Source of the DNA: Verrucomicrobiaceae bacterium UBA2429
Lineage (GTDB): Bacteria > Verrucomicrobiota > Verrucomicrobiia > Verrucomicrobiales > Verrucomicrobiaceae
Length of the DNA: 24,011 bases
Assembly (NCBI GenBank): GCA_002343505.1
Contig: DDQZ01000041.1
Span: 1-24,011 of the forward strand
Direction: 5' to 3'
How positions within the stretch are numbered: the first letter of the stretch is position 1; every line of letters starts with the position of its first letter. The notes under the pieces were generated by a model. The model worked only from the letters and a program-made list of their open reading frames with translations. It did not search any database and was not told the DNA's origin. Position numbers and translations under genes: made by a program. Shown piece by piece: positions 1 to 8,867 of this stretch.

Positions 1-156
<156 letters not shown>

Positions 157-258
157 AAACCATACGACACAGGTCAAGCCTTCTAACAAGATCGCGAGAC
201 CGACTTACATATCTAGTTTTCAGGCATCGATCGAAAGATCTTTGCAAAAGCATTTTCT

Positions 259-283
259 GAAGCGGCCCGTTTGGGCCGGCTTC
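259..283 (+). other. Hairpin in the 16S-tRNA spacer
   Basis: The arms GAAGCGGCCC and GGGCCGGCTTC form a 10-bp stem with one bulged G and a GTTT loop. It lies 13 nt before tRNA-Ile. No T-run follows, so it is more likely a processing or folding element of the spacer transcript than a terminator. The rest of the spacer (157-295) shows no ORF and no recognised boxA. Confidence 0.5.
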
Positions 284-295
284 ATAAGCGCTCTC

Positions 296-372
<77 letters not shown>

Positions 373-382
373 TTAAGTTTAT

Positions 383-459
<77 letters not shown>

Positions 460-464
460 AAATC

Positions 465-492
465 GAAGGCCGCGCCGGAAGGCGCGGCCTTC
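465..492. terminator. Strong hairpin ending the 16S-tRNA operon
   Basis: A perfect 12-bp GC-rich stem (GAAGGCCGCGCC and its complement) is closed by a GGAA tetraloop. It begins 6 nt after the initiator tRNA and lies 31 nt from the stop codon of the convergent peptidase gene, so it could stop transcription from both sides. The following T content is modest (GCCTTTAT). Confidence 0.75.
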
Positions 493-523
493 GCCTTTAT
501 GGAATTCGTTTTCCGCGCAGGGG

Positions 524-1501
524 TCAGTCCTGGAAAATCGCCACATGCGGCACGTTGTCGGGGCCTATCCATGCCCGGAACATGCCGTCGCTGTTGAAGG
601 GCATGGCGATGCCGCCCCTGGCATCCACTGAGATCAGGCCGCCCCGGCCTTCGAGTTTTTTGAGCTTTTCATTGATGACGGCCTCCGCCGCGTCGGCGAG
701 GCTGGCACCACCGTATTTCATGCGCGCCGCCACATCATAGGCGACGACGTTGCGTATGAAAAACTCCCCGTGGCCGGTGCATGAGACGGCGCAGACCCCG
801 TTCTCCGCATATGTTCCCGCGCCAATGACCGGCGAGTCGCCGACCCGCCCGCTGCGCTTGTTGACCAGACCACCGGTCGAGGTGCCGGCGGCCAGGTTTC
901 CCTGCCGGTCGAGCGCCACCGCACCGACGGTGCCCATGCGCAGGCTGAAATCGTTGTCGTCTAGCGCGGCGGATTTTTTCCGCGCCCTCTCCAGGCGCGC
1001 CACCTGCTCCGGCGTGATAAACCAGTCCAGATCCTCAAATCGCAAGCCCTCCGCGCGGGCCAGCTCTTCAGCCCCCCGGCCGATCATGAGCACATGCGGC
1101 GTCTTCCGCATTACCATCTCCGCAAGCTGAATGGGATGGCGCACACCCTGCACACCCGCCACCGCGCCGGCTTGGCCCGTGCGACCCTCCATCACCGAGG
1201 CATCCAGCTCCGCCGTTCCCGCCCCGGTGAGCACGGCCCCGCGCCCGGCATTGAACAGGGGCGAGTCTTCCAAAATCATGACCGCCGTCTGCACGGCCTC
1301 CAAAGCCGCGCCGTCCTTAACCAGCACCGCATGCCCCGCGCGCACGGCTTGCTCCAAGACTTGGCGGCATTGTTTTTCCTTGTCCGGTGTCAGGCTCTCC
1401 CTGCCTACTCCCGCGCCGCCATGGATCACCAGGGTGATGGGGGATTCATCCGCGGAAACGAAGCCGCAGCACAGCAGCAGGGGGAAAAGCCACGCTTTCA
1501 T
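524..1501 (-). CDS. Exported isoaspartyl peptidase / L-asparaginase (Ntn-hydrolase, family T2)
   Basis: The predicted enzyme splits isoaspartyl dipeptides and/or L-asparagine after autocleavage. The diagnostic motif MGTVGAVALD carries the nucleophilic threonine (about T191), which becomes the N-terminus of the small subunit. Supporting motifs are VIHGGAGVGR near the N-terminus, FNAGRGAVL, and GTSTGGLVNKRSGRVGDSP after the nucleophile. The length of about 325 aa fits the family. I chose the ATG at 1501 because it opens a signal peptide (KAWLFPLLLCCGFVSA); the frame extends to an ATG at 1567, but that would add 22 residues ahead of the signal. The product is probably periplasmic. It converges on the 16S-tRNA operon and diverges from the YHYH gene. 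Confidence 0.9.
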   Translation of the reverse strand: MKAWLFPLLLCCGFVSADESPITLVIHGGAGVGRESLTPDKEKQCRQVLEQAVRAGHAVLVKDGAALEAVQTAVMILEDSPLFNAGRGAVLTGAGTAELDASVMEGRTGQAGAVAGVQGVRHPIQLAEMVMRKTPHVLMIGRGAEELARAEGLRFEDLDWFITPEQVARLERARKKSAALDDNDFSLRMGTVGAVALDRQGNLAAGTSTGGLVNKRSGRVGDSPVIGAGTYAENGVCAVSCTGHGEFFIRNVVAYDVAARMKYGGASLADAAEAVINEKLKKLEGRGGLISVDARGGIAMPFNSDGMFRAWIGPDNVPHVAIFQD

Positions 1502-1585
1502 GCGCGCATCATGCACACCCGGCGCGGCGGCGTCCAACCTTGTTTTTCGATACCCCGCTTTCTTCATGACGGCTTAAGGTGCCGC

Positions 1586-1593
1586 GGGGAGAG
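1586..1593 (+). promoter_or_regulatory. Ribosome binding site deciding the YHYH gene start
   Basis: GGGGAGAG lies 7 nt before the ATG at 1601. It is one of the few good Shine-Dalgarno matches in the window. The frame is open further upstream to 1094, but that stretch lies antisense to the peptidase gene. Confidence 0.6.
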
Positions 1594-1600
1594 TGCGTGG

Positions 1601-2590
1601 ATGAACCCGCGCGCTCCTTGTCTCCTGGCCTGCATTGTCACATCCATCCTGATCGCTCAACGTCCAGGCGGTCCTCCAGGCGCAGGCGGCCCGCCGATGC
1701 GCCAGCACCGCGCGAAAGAAGCGGCCGCCCTGACTCTGGTGCCAGCCACTGAAAAGCCTCCGGGTGAAAACGAAGTTCGCATCCTGCGGCGCGGACCCTC
1801 TCTCGACATCACCTCCAACGCCCTGCCGGATCACCTCGTCGGCCGCTTTCCCAACCGCGGCAATCCGCACCACATCGAAGCCCAGCGTTACGATTTCCGC
1901 CTGCCGGCGGACCCGCAACCCGCCGCGCAAACAACCTGGCTGCACACGCAGCCCGCAGGTGAGCGCGGCCCGCCAAACATGCCTTTTGGCATCGCTCTCA
2001 ACGGCGTGCTCTTTGATCCGGGCACCGCGGAGTTTTGGCAGGGTGACCGCGCTCTTGGCTGGAACTATGAGGCGCTCGGCGGCGCGGTGCCGCTGGGTCT
2101 CGATGCCAGCCACGCGCATGTCCAGCCTGGCGGCGTCTATCATTATCACGGCCTTCCAACTCTGCTGATGGATCAGTTGGGACTTGCCGCCGATCAGCAT
2201 TCACCTCTCATCGGCTGGGCGGCGGATGGTTTTCCCATCTATGCGCTGCGTGGATACAAAGATCCGCAGGATCCGGCTTCGGGGATGAAAACCCTGCGCT
2301 CCAGTTACGATCTCAAACCCGGTGAGCGTCCGCGCCCGCCAAAAGGCCCGGGCGGACCGCACGACGGAGCTTTTGTCCAGGATTATGTTTTCATCGCCGG
2401 TCATGGCGATCTTGACGAATGCAATGGCCGCTTCTGCGTCACCCCCGACTTTCCCCGGGGCGTCTACGCCTACTTTCTCACCGCTGAATGGCCAGTCATT
2501 CCGCGCGCATTCAGGGGCACCCCCGTGGTCTTGCGCGGGGCGGGAGGCCCCGGCGGACCCGGTCGTGGCAAGGGCTCGCGTCCGCGCTGA
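1601..2590 (+). CDS. YHYH domain-containing exported protein
   Basis: A 329-aa protein with the signature VYHYHGLP (Y180-H183), the hallmark of the YHYH family, whose function is unknown. It is followed by GWAADGFPIYALRGYKDPQ and, near the C-terminus, by DYVFIAGHGDLDECNGRF and YAYFLTAEWPVIPRAFRGTP, all typical of the family. The N-terminus has a short hydrophobic stretch (CLLACIVTSILIA) compatible with export. Both ends are rich in Gly and Pro (GGPPGAGGPP near residue 30, GGPGGPGRGKG at the tail). The His-rich core suggests metal binding, but that is inference. A terminator follows directly, so the gene is probably a single transcription unit. Confidence 0.85.
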   Translation: MNPRAPCLLACIVTSILIAQRPGGPPGAGGPPMRQHRAKEAAALTLVPATEKPPGENEVRILRRGPSLDITSNALPDHLVGRFPNRGNPHHIEAQRYDFRLPADPQPAAQTTWLHTQPAGERGPPNMPFGIALNGVLFDPGTAEFWQGDRALGWNYEALGGAVPLGLDASHAHVQPGGVYHYHGLPTLLMDQLGLAADQHSPLIGWAADGFPIYALRGYKDPQDPASGMKTLRSSYDLKPGERPRPPKGPGGPHDGAFVQDYVFIAGHGDLDECNGRFCVTPDFPRGVYAYFLTAEWPVIPRAFRGTPVVLRGAGGPGGPGRGKGSRPR

Positions 2591-2610
2591 TGCCCGGCCT
2601 TCGCCTCCGG

Positions 2611-2645
2611 AACGCCGCGCCTTTCGGGTGCGGCGTTTTGTTTTT
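2611..2645 (+). terminator. Rho-independent terminator after the YHYH gene
   Basis: The arms AACGCCGCGCC and GGGTGCGGCGTT pair around a short TTTC loop. They are followed by the T-rich run TTTTGTTTTT. It begins 20 nt after the stop codon. Confidence 0.85.
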
Positions 2646-2765
2646 AGCGCTTCAAAAATTTATCCGCGATCTTCATCCGGGCTTCAGGAGGGGTGGCTTT
2701 TCCTTGACTGTGCAAGCTCCGGAACACCCGGGCTTGACTAACCAAAACCAAAGAATTCGCAGGCC

Positions 2766-4589
2766 ATGAAAACGAACATCCATCCGTTCGGAAAAACGAT
2801 TCTCCTGGCCGCGGCAGTGTTTGCCCTGGGCATCCACACCGCCACGGCTCAAACCCGGCAGCTCAGGCCGCCCCCACCGCGCCCCTCGGCGAACTCCACT
2901 CCAGCCGCGCCCATCCCGCGCGCCGATCCCGGCCGTCCGGAGCCGCCACGCCCCCCGCAGACTCCGCCGCCAAGGCAAAATCCACCCCCTCCGAAAACAG
3001 GACAGCCGCTGCCGCCCGCGCTGCCCGAGTCATTTGTCATGCCTGAGCAGTTCCGCTCCCATGACGGCAGAAGCAACCATGCCACCGATACGGAACGCGG
3101 CGCTGCCGGACGGCTCTTCATCCGTCTGGCTCCAAGCGATTACGCGGATGGCGCGGGCGAGCCTGCGGGCGCGCACCGGCCCAGCCCGCGCGCCATCAGC
3201 AACGCGGTCTCCGCCCAGCCCGCGCCTCGTGTCAACGGGCGCGGGGCCAGCGACATGCTCTGGCAGTGGGGACAGTTCCTGGATCATGATCTGGATGAGA
3301 CGCCGGCCGCGTCTCCGGCCGAGCCCTTCGCCATCCAGGTTCCAGCGGGCGATCCGCAATTTGATCCGGCAGCCACGGGCGCTGCCACGATCGGGTTAAA
3401 CCGGAGCGCCTATGAGGTGGTGAACGGGAAGCGTGAGCAAAAAAATGCCATCACACCGTGGATAGACGCCTCCCAGGTCTACGGCTCCGACGAAGCGCGC
3501 GCGCTGGCTTTGCGCTCCAACGACGGAAGCGGCCGGCTCAAGACCTCATCCAGCGCTCACGGTGATCTGCTGCCCACCCACTCTGATGAGCTGGCCGCGC
3601 TGCCGCCTGTGCCGGGCTTCTTCGTCGCAGGTGACGTGCGCGTGAACGAGCAGGTTGGCCTCATCGCCATCCACACTTTGTTTGTGCGCGAGCACAATTT
3701 CTGGGCCGACCTTTACCGGACCGCGAACCCGGATGCTGGTGAGGAGGAGATTTATCAATTCGCACGCCTCATCGTCGGCTCAGAGGTGCAAGCCATCACC
3801 TACCGTGAATTTCTTCCCATAATCCTCGGCCCTGGCGCGCTGCGGCCTTATCGCGGTTACAATCCGGACACGGACCCCGCCATCAGCAATGAGTTTGCCA
3901 CAGCCGCCTACCGTCTCGGCCACAGCCTGCTCTCGCCCGCGCTTCTGCGGCTCGATGCGTGGAAAAAGGAAATCGCCGCCGGCCATCTCAGCCTGGCGGG
4001 CGCGTTCTTCCAACCCGGACATGTTACGAGCGAGGGCGTGGATGTCGTGTTGCGCGGTCTTTGCCTGCAACGCTGCCAGGAGCTGGACGCGTGGATCATT
4101 GAAGATGTGCGCAACTTCCTGTTCGGCGCGCCCGGCGCGGGCGGTCTCGATCTCGCCTCGCTCAATCTCCAACGCGGGCGCGACCATGGCCTGCCCGCCT
4201 TTGCAGCCATGCGCGACGCGTTCGGCATGCGCCCGGTGAAGACGTTCAAGGACATCAGCCCTCTCGGAGCCACCGCCGCGCAGCTCGCCTCTGTCTATGC
4301 CCAGCCTGGCGACGTTGATCTATGGATAGGCGGTCTGGCCGAGGCCAAAAAGCCCGGCGCCATGGTCGGCCCCGTTTTCCACCGCATCCTCGCGGACCAG
4401 TTCACCCGCCTGCGTGACGCGGATCGCTTTTGGTACCAAAACATCTTTTCCAAAGAGATGATCCGCATGATCGAACGCCAGACTCTCAGTGTCATCCTGC
4501 GGCGGAACACCGGACTGGGTCGCGAGATTCCCGACAAAGCCTTTCTTGCCCCGCCACCTCCGGCGCGAAGCGCCGCGCCGCGCCGATGA
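2766..4589 (+). CDS. Secreted animal-type haem peroxidase (peroxidasin/myeloperoxidase family)
   Basis: A 607-aa protein of the animal haem-peroxidase superfamily, which oxidises halides or organic substrates with H2O2. The signal peptide is about residues 1-28 (ILLAAAVFALGIHTATAQ), followed by a strongly Pro-rich linker (about 33-87). The distal-haem motif QFLDHDLD places the histidine at H174. LFVREHNFWADLY supplies the catalytic arginine R308. ITYREFLPIILG and AAYRLGHSLL give the proximal histidine H386, and LNLQRGRDHGLPAF is also family-typical. The H174-R308 spacing (134) is close to the 144 between His95 and Arg239 in myeloperoxidase. All key residues are present, so it is probably active. 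Two TTGACT hexamers lie 25-65 nt upstream, but no convincing -10 box was found. It converges on the cNMP-domain gene with only 21 nt between the stops. Confidence 0.9.
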   Translation: MKTNIHPFGKTILLAAAVFALGIHTATAQTRQLRPPPPRPSANSTPAAPIPRADPGRPEPPRPPQTPPPRQNPPPPKTGQPLPPALPESFVMPEQFRSHDGRSNHATDTERGAAGRLFIRLAPSDYADGAGEPAGAHRPSPRAISNAVSAQPAPRVNGRGASDMLWQWGQFLDHDLDETPAASPAEPFAIQVPAGDPQFDPAATGAATIGLNRSAYEVVNGKREQKNAITPWIDASQVYGSDEARALALRSNDGSGRLKTSSSAHGDLLPTHSDELAALPPVPGFFVAGDVRVNEQVGLIAIHTLFVREHNFWADLYRTANPDAGEEEIYQFARLIVGSEVQAITYREFLPIILGPGALRPYRGYNPDTDPAISNEFATAAYRLGHSLLSPALLRLDAWKKEIAAGHLSLAGAFFQPGHVTSEGVDVVLRGLCLQRCQELDAWIIEDVRNFLFGAPGAGGLDLASLNLQRGRDHGLPAFAAMRDAFGMRPVKTFKDISPLGATAAQLASVYAQPGDVDLWIGGLAEAKKPGAMVGPVFHRILADQFTRLRDADRFWYQNIFSKEMIRMIERQTLSVILRRNTGLGREIPDKAFLAPPPPARSAAPRR

Positions 4590-4610
4590 CCTGTCCGCGC
4601 CGCGTTTGAC

Positions 4611-5162
4611 TCACTCCGCCGCCGGTTGCTCCGGCGGCGGTTCGACACCCGGCAGCACCTCGTCCAAGGAGCGCTCCTCGACGAGATCGTCAAAAAGCTG
4701 GTCATACTCCTCCTTGGTGTTCGCATAGCGCTCCGTGGCCCGGCGCAGACGCAGGGCCAGCGTGGTGCAGAGGTAGCCCAGCGCCTCGCGGGCGATGACA
4801 AGATCGTCGGCGATCATCGCCTCGAACTGCTCCTTGCTCAGCCGCCAGATTTCCCCGGATGTCACCGCCAGGATCGTCGTCCGCGCAGGCAGTGGGTGGA
4901 AGAGATTCAACTCACCGAAGGTGCTGCCGCGCTTGGCAGTGCCGATCGGCGCGTAAGAGTGCTCGTTGATCCGGCGGCGAAGCATCAGCGTGCCTTCCAG
5001 CACAAAATAGAGGTCCGTGTGAGTGTCACCCTCGTTGACGATGACCTCCCCTTCCTCAAAAGTAAAAAACTGCCCGCAGATGGCCAGGAGCTGCCTGCGT
5101 TCTGGGTCGAGGTTTTTGGCGAAGCCGTATGCCGGCACGGTGAGGCGTTTGATCTCAAGCAT
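4611..5162 (-). CDS. Cyclic nucleotide-binding domain protein (CRP-like sensor without a visible DNA-binding domain)
   Basis: A 183-aa protein with one cNMP-binding beta-barrel at about residues 15-130. Visible landmarks are FEEGEVIVNEGDTHTDLYFV, GTLMLRR and the phosphate-binding cassette FGELNLFHPLPARTTILA, which contains the conserved Glu and Arg. A helix-rich tail follows (about 130-165), then an acidic, Pro-rich end. No helix-turn-helix is evident, so it may act as a stand-alone sensor or partner protein rather than as a transcription factor. The ATG at 5162 was preferred to the in-frame GTG at 5168. It diverges from the comF-like gene across about 118 nt that must hold both promoters; no strong promoter is visible there. 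Confidence 0.85.
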   Translation of the reverse strand: MLEIKRLTVPAYGFAKNLDPERRQLLAICGQFFTFEEGEVIVNEGDTHTDLYFVLEGTLMLRRRINEHSYAPIGTAKRGSTFGELNLFHPLPARTTILAVTSGEIWRLSKEQFEAMIADDLVIAREALGYLCTTLALRLRRATERYANTKEEYDQLFDDLVEERSLDEVLPGVEPPPEQPAAE

Positions 5163-5280
5163 GGGCACAGGCTAACAGATGGAGCACCACGCCGTCAGCC
5201 AATTTTTTCACTCCAGATTGGATTGGCATTTCAAAACACACCGCTTGCCATAGGGAGCCCCGCCCGCGTAAAAGGCATGA

Positions 5281-6054
5281 ATGAGGCACTTCCTCCACAA
5301 GGCTGGCGACTCGCTCCTCGACCTGTTTTACCCGCGCGGATGTTTCGCGTGTGACGCCCTGCTCGGCATGGATGCACCGGCTGCAGGTGACGGCGCCTGG
5401 CTCTGCTCCGGGTGCCTGGAGACCGTGGTCAAAATCGAAGCCCCTTACTGCTCCGTCTGCGGCGAGGCTTTTGACGGGGCGCTGACCGCTCCCTTCCGCT
5501 GCTGGAACTGCGAGGAACGGAAGCTCGATTTCGACTTCGCCCTGTCCGCCTGCAAGGCTGGCGGCGCCGTGCGCGATATGATCCACGCCTTCAAATACCA
5601 CCGCAATCTCGCCATGCGCGCGCCTCTGGCCGACATGATGCTGCCTGTGTTTCAAGACCCCAGGCTCGCCGCTGAAGACCTTTCGCAGTGGCTGCTCATG
5701 CCCGTGCCTCTGCATCCTTTGCGCTGGATATGGCGCGGCTACAATCAAAGCGCGGAGCTTTGCCGCATGCTCTCCCGGCACACCGGCATGACCGTGGCCC
5801 ACGCACTGGCCCGCATACGCCTGACCCGCCCGCAAGCCGGACTGGAGCGCAGATCGCGGCTGAAAAATCTGCGCGGCATTTTCAGGTTGCGGCGGTTCCC
5901 CCGGTTGATGCGCGGCCGTGATTTGAAGGGCAAAAACATCTTCCTCGTGGACGACGTTCTCACCACCGGCGCCACCACCCACGAATGCGCCAGGGTGCTA
6001 AAGCGGCAGGCCGGGGTTGAAAAAGTTGTGGTGATAACCGCCGCGCGTGGTTAG
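5281..6054 (+). CDS. comF: ComF-family phosphoribosyltransferase-like protein
   Basis: A 257-aa ComF-type protein. The N-terminal zinc-ribbon region has paired cysteines in CFACD, CSGC, CSVC and CWNC (about residues 20-80). The C-terminal half is a type I phosphoribosyltransferase fold with the PRPP-binding loop NIFLVDDVLTTGATTHECAR (about 219-238) preceded by WRGYNQSAEL. ComF supports DNA uptake in naturally competent bacteria, but homologues are widespread in non-competent ones, so a role in competence is not implied. The start at 5281 has an AAAGG element 5 nt upstream. No other competence genes are seen nearby. Confidence 0.9.
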   Translation: MRHFLHKAGDSLLDLFYPRGCFACDALLGMDAPAAGDGAWLCSGCLETVVKIEAPYCSVCGEAFDGALTAPFRCWNCEERKLDFDFALSACKAGGAVRDMIHAFKYHRNLAMRAPLADMMLPVFQDPRLAAEDLSQWLLMPVPLHPLRWIWRGYNQSAELCRMLSRHTGMTVAHALARIRLTRPQAGLERRSRLKNLRGIFRLRRFPRLMRGRDLKGKNIFLVDDVLTTGATTHECARVLKRQAGVEKVVVITAARG

Positions 6055-6186
6055 AATCGCCACCGGTCCGGTCTATCCGGGTCGTCAGCCAGCGTCGCGG
6101 ACCCGTTCCCGGCGGCTCCCGCGCCTTGCCATGCGGGGAGGGCGGACGGTCCCGCGCAAGCCTGATTCCACCACCACACAGACATC

Positions 6187-7023
6187 ATGGGATTTTTCAA
6201 AAAACGCACCGTCAGCGACCTTGGGGAGAAGAAAAAAGACATGCCCGAAGGCTTGTGGACGAAGTGTCCCTCCTGCGGCGAGAGTCTCTTCGAGCAGGCA
6301 CTGCTGAAAAACCTCCGCGTCTGCACCCACTGCGGCTACCACTTCACCATCAGCTCCGGCGAGCGCATCCAGAGCCTCGTGGACGAGGGCAGCTTCTCCG
6401 AGATGGACCTGCAGCTCGACTCCGTGGACGCCCTCGGCTTCAAAGGCTACCTGGACAAGGTGAAGGCCTACCAGAACAAGACCGGCCTCAAGGAAGCCGT
6501 CGTCACCGGGCGCGCCTCCATCGAGACCATCCCCGTGCTGCTCGCCATCATGGACTTCCGCTTCCTCGGCGCCAGCATGGGAAGCGTGGTGGGGGAAAAA
6601 ATCACCCGCGCCATTGAGGCCGCCACCGCCGAGGGCAAGGCGGTCATCGTTTTTTCCTCATCCGGCGGCGCGCGCATGCACGAGGGCATCCTCAGCCTCA
6701 TGCAGATGGCGAAGACCAGTGGCGCGCTGGCCCGCCATGCCGAGGCGCGCCTGCCCTACATCTCCGTGCTCACGCACCCGACCACCGGCGGCGTCACCGC
6801 CAGCTTCGCCACGCTGGGTGACATCATCATCGCAGAGCCAAAATGCATGATCGGCTTCGCCGGACCGCGCGTGGTGAAGGAGACCACCCACGCCGACCTG
6901 CCGCCCGGATTTCAAACCGCCGAGTTCATGATGAAGCACGGCCTGGTTGACATGATCGTCGAGCGCAAAGACATGCGCGCCACTCTGGGCGGGCTGCTGC
7001 GTTATGTCAGTCCGCGGCAGTGA
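6187..7023 (+). CDS. accD: Acetyl-CoA carboxylase carboxyltransferase subunit beta
   Basis: A 278-aa AccD, which with AccA transfers CO2 from carboxybiotin to acetyl-CoA to give malonyl-CoA in the first step of fatty acid synthesis. The N-terminal four-cysteine zinc finger is C27PSC30 and C46THC49. The crotonase-like core carries VFSSSGGARMHEGILSLMQM, THPTTGGVTASFA and GFAGPRVVKETTH, all diagnostic. The length is normal. The ATG at 6187 immediately precedes the conserved MGFFKK-type start, and no clear Shine-Dalgarno is seen. The 132 nt between the comF-like gene and accD holds no other gene. accA is not in the window. Confidence 0.96.
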   Translation: MGFFKKRTVSDLGEKKKDMPEGLWTKCPSCGESLFEQALLKNLRVCTHCGYHFTISSGERIQSLVDEGSFSEMDLQLDSVDALGFKGYLDKVKAYQNKTGLKEAVVTGRASIETIPVLLAIMDFRFLGASMGSVVGEKITRAIEAATAEGKAVIVFSSSGGARMHEGILSLMQMAKTSGALARHAEARLPYISVLTHPTTGGVTASFATLGDIIIAEPKCMIGFAGPRVVKETTHADLPPGFQTAEFMMKHGLVDMIVERKDMRATLGGLLRYVSPRQ

Positions 7024-7034
7024 GGTGATGCCAT

Positions 7035-7052
7035 GCAACCTGCAAGGGTTGC
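7035..7052. terminator. Weak bidirectional hairpin between accD and gatA
   Basis: GCAACC and GGTTGC pair around a six-base loop in the short gap between two convergent stop codons. The T-run is poor (CACTTT), so only position and symmetry support it. Confidence 0.4.
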
Positions 7053-7059
7053 GCCACTT

Positions 7060-8481
7060 TCAACCGCGCTCAAAGGCATCCGCCACGCGCAGCACGCTCA
7101 ACTCATCCAGTGGTTTGCCGATGATTTGCAGCCCCACGGGCAGCGACACCCCCTCGACCTCCACCGGCGCGCACGGCACGCTGATGCCGGGCAGACCGGC
7201 CAGGTTCACGGGGATGGTGAACACGTCCTCCAGGTAGGCGGACAGCGGGTTGTCCTTCAACTCGCCGATCTTGTGCGCCGGAGCCGGACTGGTGGGGCTG
7301 ACGAGCACGTCCACTTTTTCAAAGGCCTGCTCAAAGTCCCGCCGGATGAGCGTGCGCGCGCGCTGAGCCTTTAGATAATAAGCGTCGTAGTAGCCGCTGC
7401 TGAGCACATAGGTGCCGAGCAGGATGCGCCGCTTCACCTCGGGGCCGAAGCCCTCCGCGCGGCTCTTGAAGTAGTGCTCCATCAGGTCGCCCGCCTCGCT
7501 GCTGCGGTGGCCGTAGCGCACGCCGTCGAAGCGCGCCAGATTCGCCGAGGCCTCGGCGGGAGCCAGGATGTAATAAGTGGCCACGCCCAAGTCAGTGTGC
7601 GGCAGGCTGACCTCCACGAGTTCCGCGCCCAGGGCCGCCAGCCGCTCCACGGCGGCTTTCACACTGGCGGAGACACCGGCGTGAATCCCCTCGATAAAGT
7701 ATTCTTTGGGCAGTCCGATGCGCAGGCCCTTGATGTCGCGGCCCAACGCGGCAGTAAAGTCTGGCGCTTCGGCGTCGAGTGAGGTGGAATCCCGCGCGTC
7801 CTTGCCGCAGAGGTGGTTCAGCAGCAGCGCGGCGTCTTCCACGGTCCTGGTCAGTGGGCCGATCTGGTCGAGCGAGGAGGCAAAGGCCACCAGACCGTAG
7901 CGGGACACGCGGCCGTAGGTCGGCTTCAAGCCCACACAGCCGCAAAGCGCCGCCGGCTGGCGGATCGAACCGCCCGTGTCCGAGCCGAGCGCGGCGATGG
8001 CGAGGTCCCCCGCCACAGCCGCCGCGCTGCCGCCGCTGGAGCCGCCGGGCACTCGCCGCGGGTCGCGCGGATTGCGCGTGAGGCCGAGCGCGGAGTTTTC
8101 CGTGCTCGATCCCATGGCGAATTCATCCATGTTCATCCGGCCGAAAGGCACCGCGCCGCCTGCGCGCAGCTTCGTGATGACGCCCGCGTCATAGGGCGCG
8201 GTGTAGTTTTCCGCCAGCATGCGCGAGCCGCAGGTGCAGGGCTGGCCGGTGACATTGATGTTGTCCTTGATGCCAATGGGAATGCCGCCCAGGGGCAGGG
8301 AAGTGTCCGCCTGCTCCGCCTCGGCCAGCGCCTTGTCCGCGTCCCAGCTCAGGTAGGCGCCCAGTTCGCCATTGCGCGCCTCGATGGCGGCGGCGAGGTC
8401 GCTCACGATGTCGCGCGGATGGATTTCCTTGGCGGCGATCTGCCGGCGCAGCGCGGCGAGAGTCTGGGAGGCGAGGGACAT
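7060..8481 (-). CDS. gatA: Asp-tRNA(Asn)/Glu-tRNA(Gln) amidotransferase subunit A
   Basis: A 473-aa amidase-family protein that releases ammonia from glutamine for transamidation of misacylated tRNA within the GatCAB complex. The Ser-cis-Ser-Lys triad is visible: K72 in GIPIGIKDNINVTG, S148 in VPGGSSGGSAAAV and S172 in GSDTGGSIRQPA. The spacing matches K79/S154/S178 of the staphylococcal enzyme. GLKPTYGRVSRYGLVAFASS is also typical. It lies 36 nt downstream of gatC in the same direction, so the two are almost certainly one operon. gatB is not in the window. Confidence 0.96.
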   Translation of the reverse strand: MSLASQTLAALRRQIAAKEIHPRDIVSDLAAAIEARNGELGAYLSWDADKALAEAEQADTSLPLGGIPIGIKDNINVTGQPCTCGSRMLAENYTAPYDAGVITKLRAGGAVPFGRMNMDEFAMGSSTENSALGLTRNPRDPRRVPGGSSGGSAAAVAGDLAIAALGSDTGGSIRQPAALCGCVGLKPTYGRVSRYGLVAFASSLDQIGPLTRTVEDAALLLNHLCGKDARDSTSLDAEAPDFTAALGRDIKGLRIGLPKEYFIEGIHAGVSASVKAAVERLAALGAELVEVSLPHTDLGVATYYILAPAEASANLARFDGVRYGHRSSEAGDLMEHYFKSRAEGFGPEVKRRILLGTYVLSSGYYDAYYLKAQRARTLIRRDFEQAFEKVDVLVSPTSPAPAHKIGELKDNPLSAYLEDVFTIPVNLAGLPGISVPCAPVEVEGVSLPVGLQIIGKPLDELSVLRVADAFERG

Positions 8482-8517
8482 GGGTGGAAAAGATGCGGAA
8501 GACTCGTTGAACTGGCG

Positions 8518-8805
8518 TCACTCGATGACCTTGGGGATCTGGAACTGGTCCATGACCCGGCGCGGCGCATTGGCCAGCGCCTCGTCCTGGCTGAAGCCGG
8601 GGCGGGTTTCATCGGCGCGGATGACATCCAGCACGGGCATGGCGTGCGCGGTGGGCTCCACACCCTCCAGGTCGTGGCTGCTGAGCGTGTCTATGTAATG
8701 CAGGATCTGCCCGAGCTGCTCCTGGTAGCGCCCGGCCTCCTCATCGCTGAGCGCGAGGCGGGCCAGGGTGGCGACTTTGTGAATGTTGATCTCCGGGGAT
8801 GGCAT
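8518..8805 (-). CDS. gatC: Asp-tRNA(Asn)/Glu-tRNA(Gln) amidotransferase subunit C
   Basis: A 95-aa GatC, the small subunit that wraps around and stabilises GatA in the GatCAB complex. Typical features are INIHKVATLARLALSDEE at the start, the LGQILHYIDTLSSHDLEGVE helix and HAMPVLDVIRADE, with a tail ending in QFQIPKVIE. It is first in the gatC-gatA pair. It lies 62 nt downstream of the DUF1080-like gene, so co-transcription with that gene is possible but not shown. Confidence 0.95.
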   Translation of the reverse strand: MPSPEINIHKVATLARLALSDEEAGRYQEQLGQILHYIDTLSSHDLEGVEPTAHAMPVLDVIRADETRPGFSQDEALANAPRRVMDQFQIPKVIE

Positions 8806-8867
8806 GAAGGCTCTCTAAACGGATGCGGCACGCGCGCAAGGCGCGGCAGCCGTTTTTCGGGAAAGCC

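Noticed and set aside
1094..1600. Upstream extension of the YHYH gene
   Set aside because: It runs antisense to the peptidase gene; a good ribosome binding site precedes the ATG at 1601.
5169..5280. Promoter TTGGCA-17-TGCCAT between the cNMP-domain and comF-like genes
   Set aside because: The -10 match is only three of six, too weak to list.
8829..8860. GC-rich hairpin followed by TTTTT on the plus strand
   Set aside because: No plus-strand gene leads into it; it lies in the leader of gatC on the other strand and pairing is imperfect.
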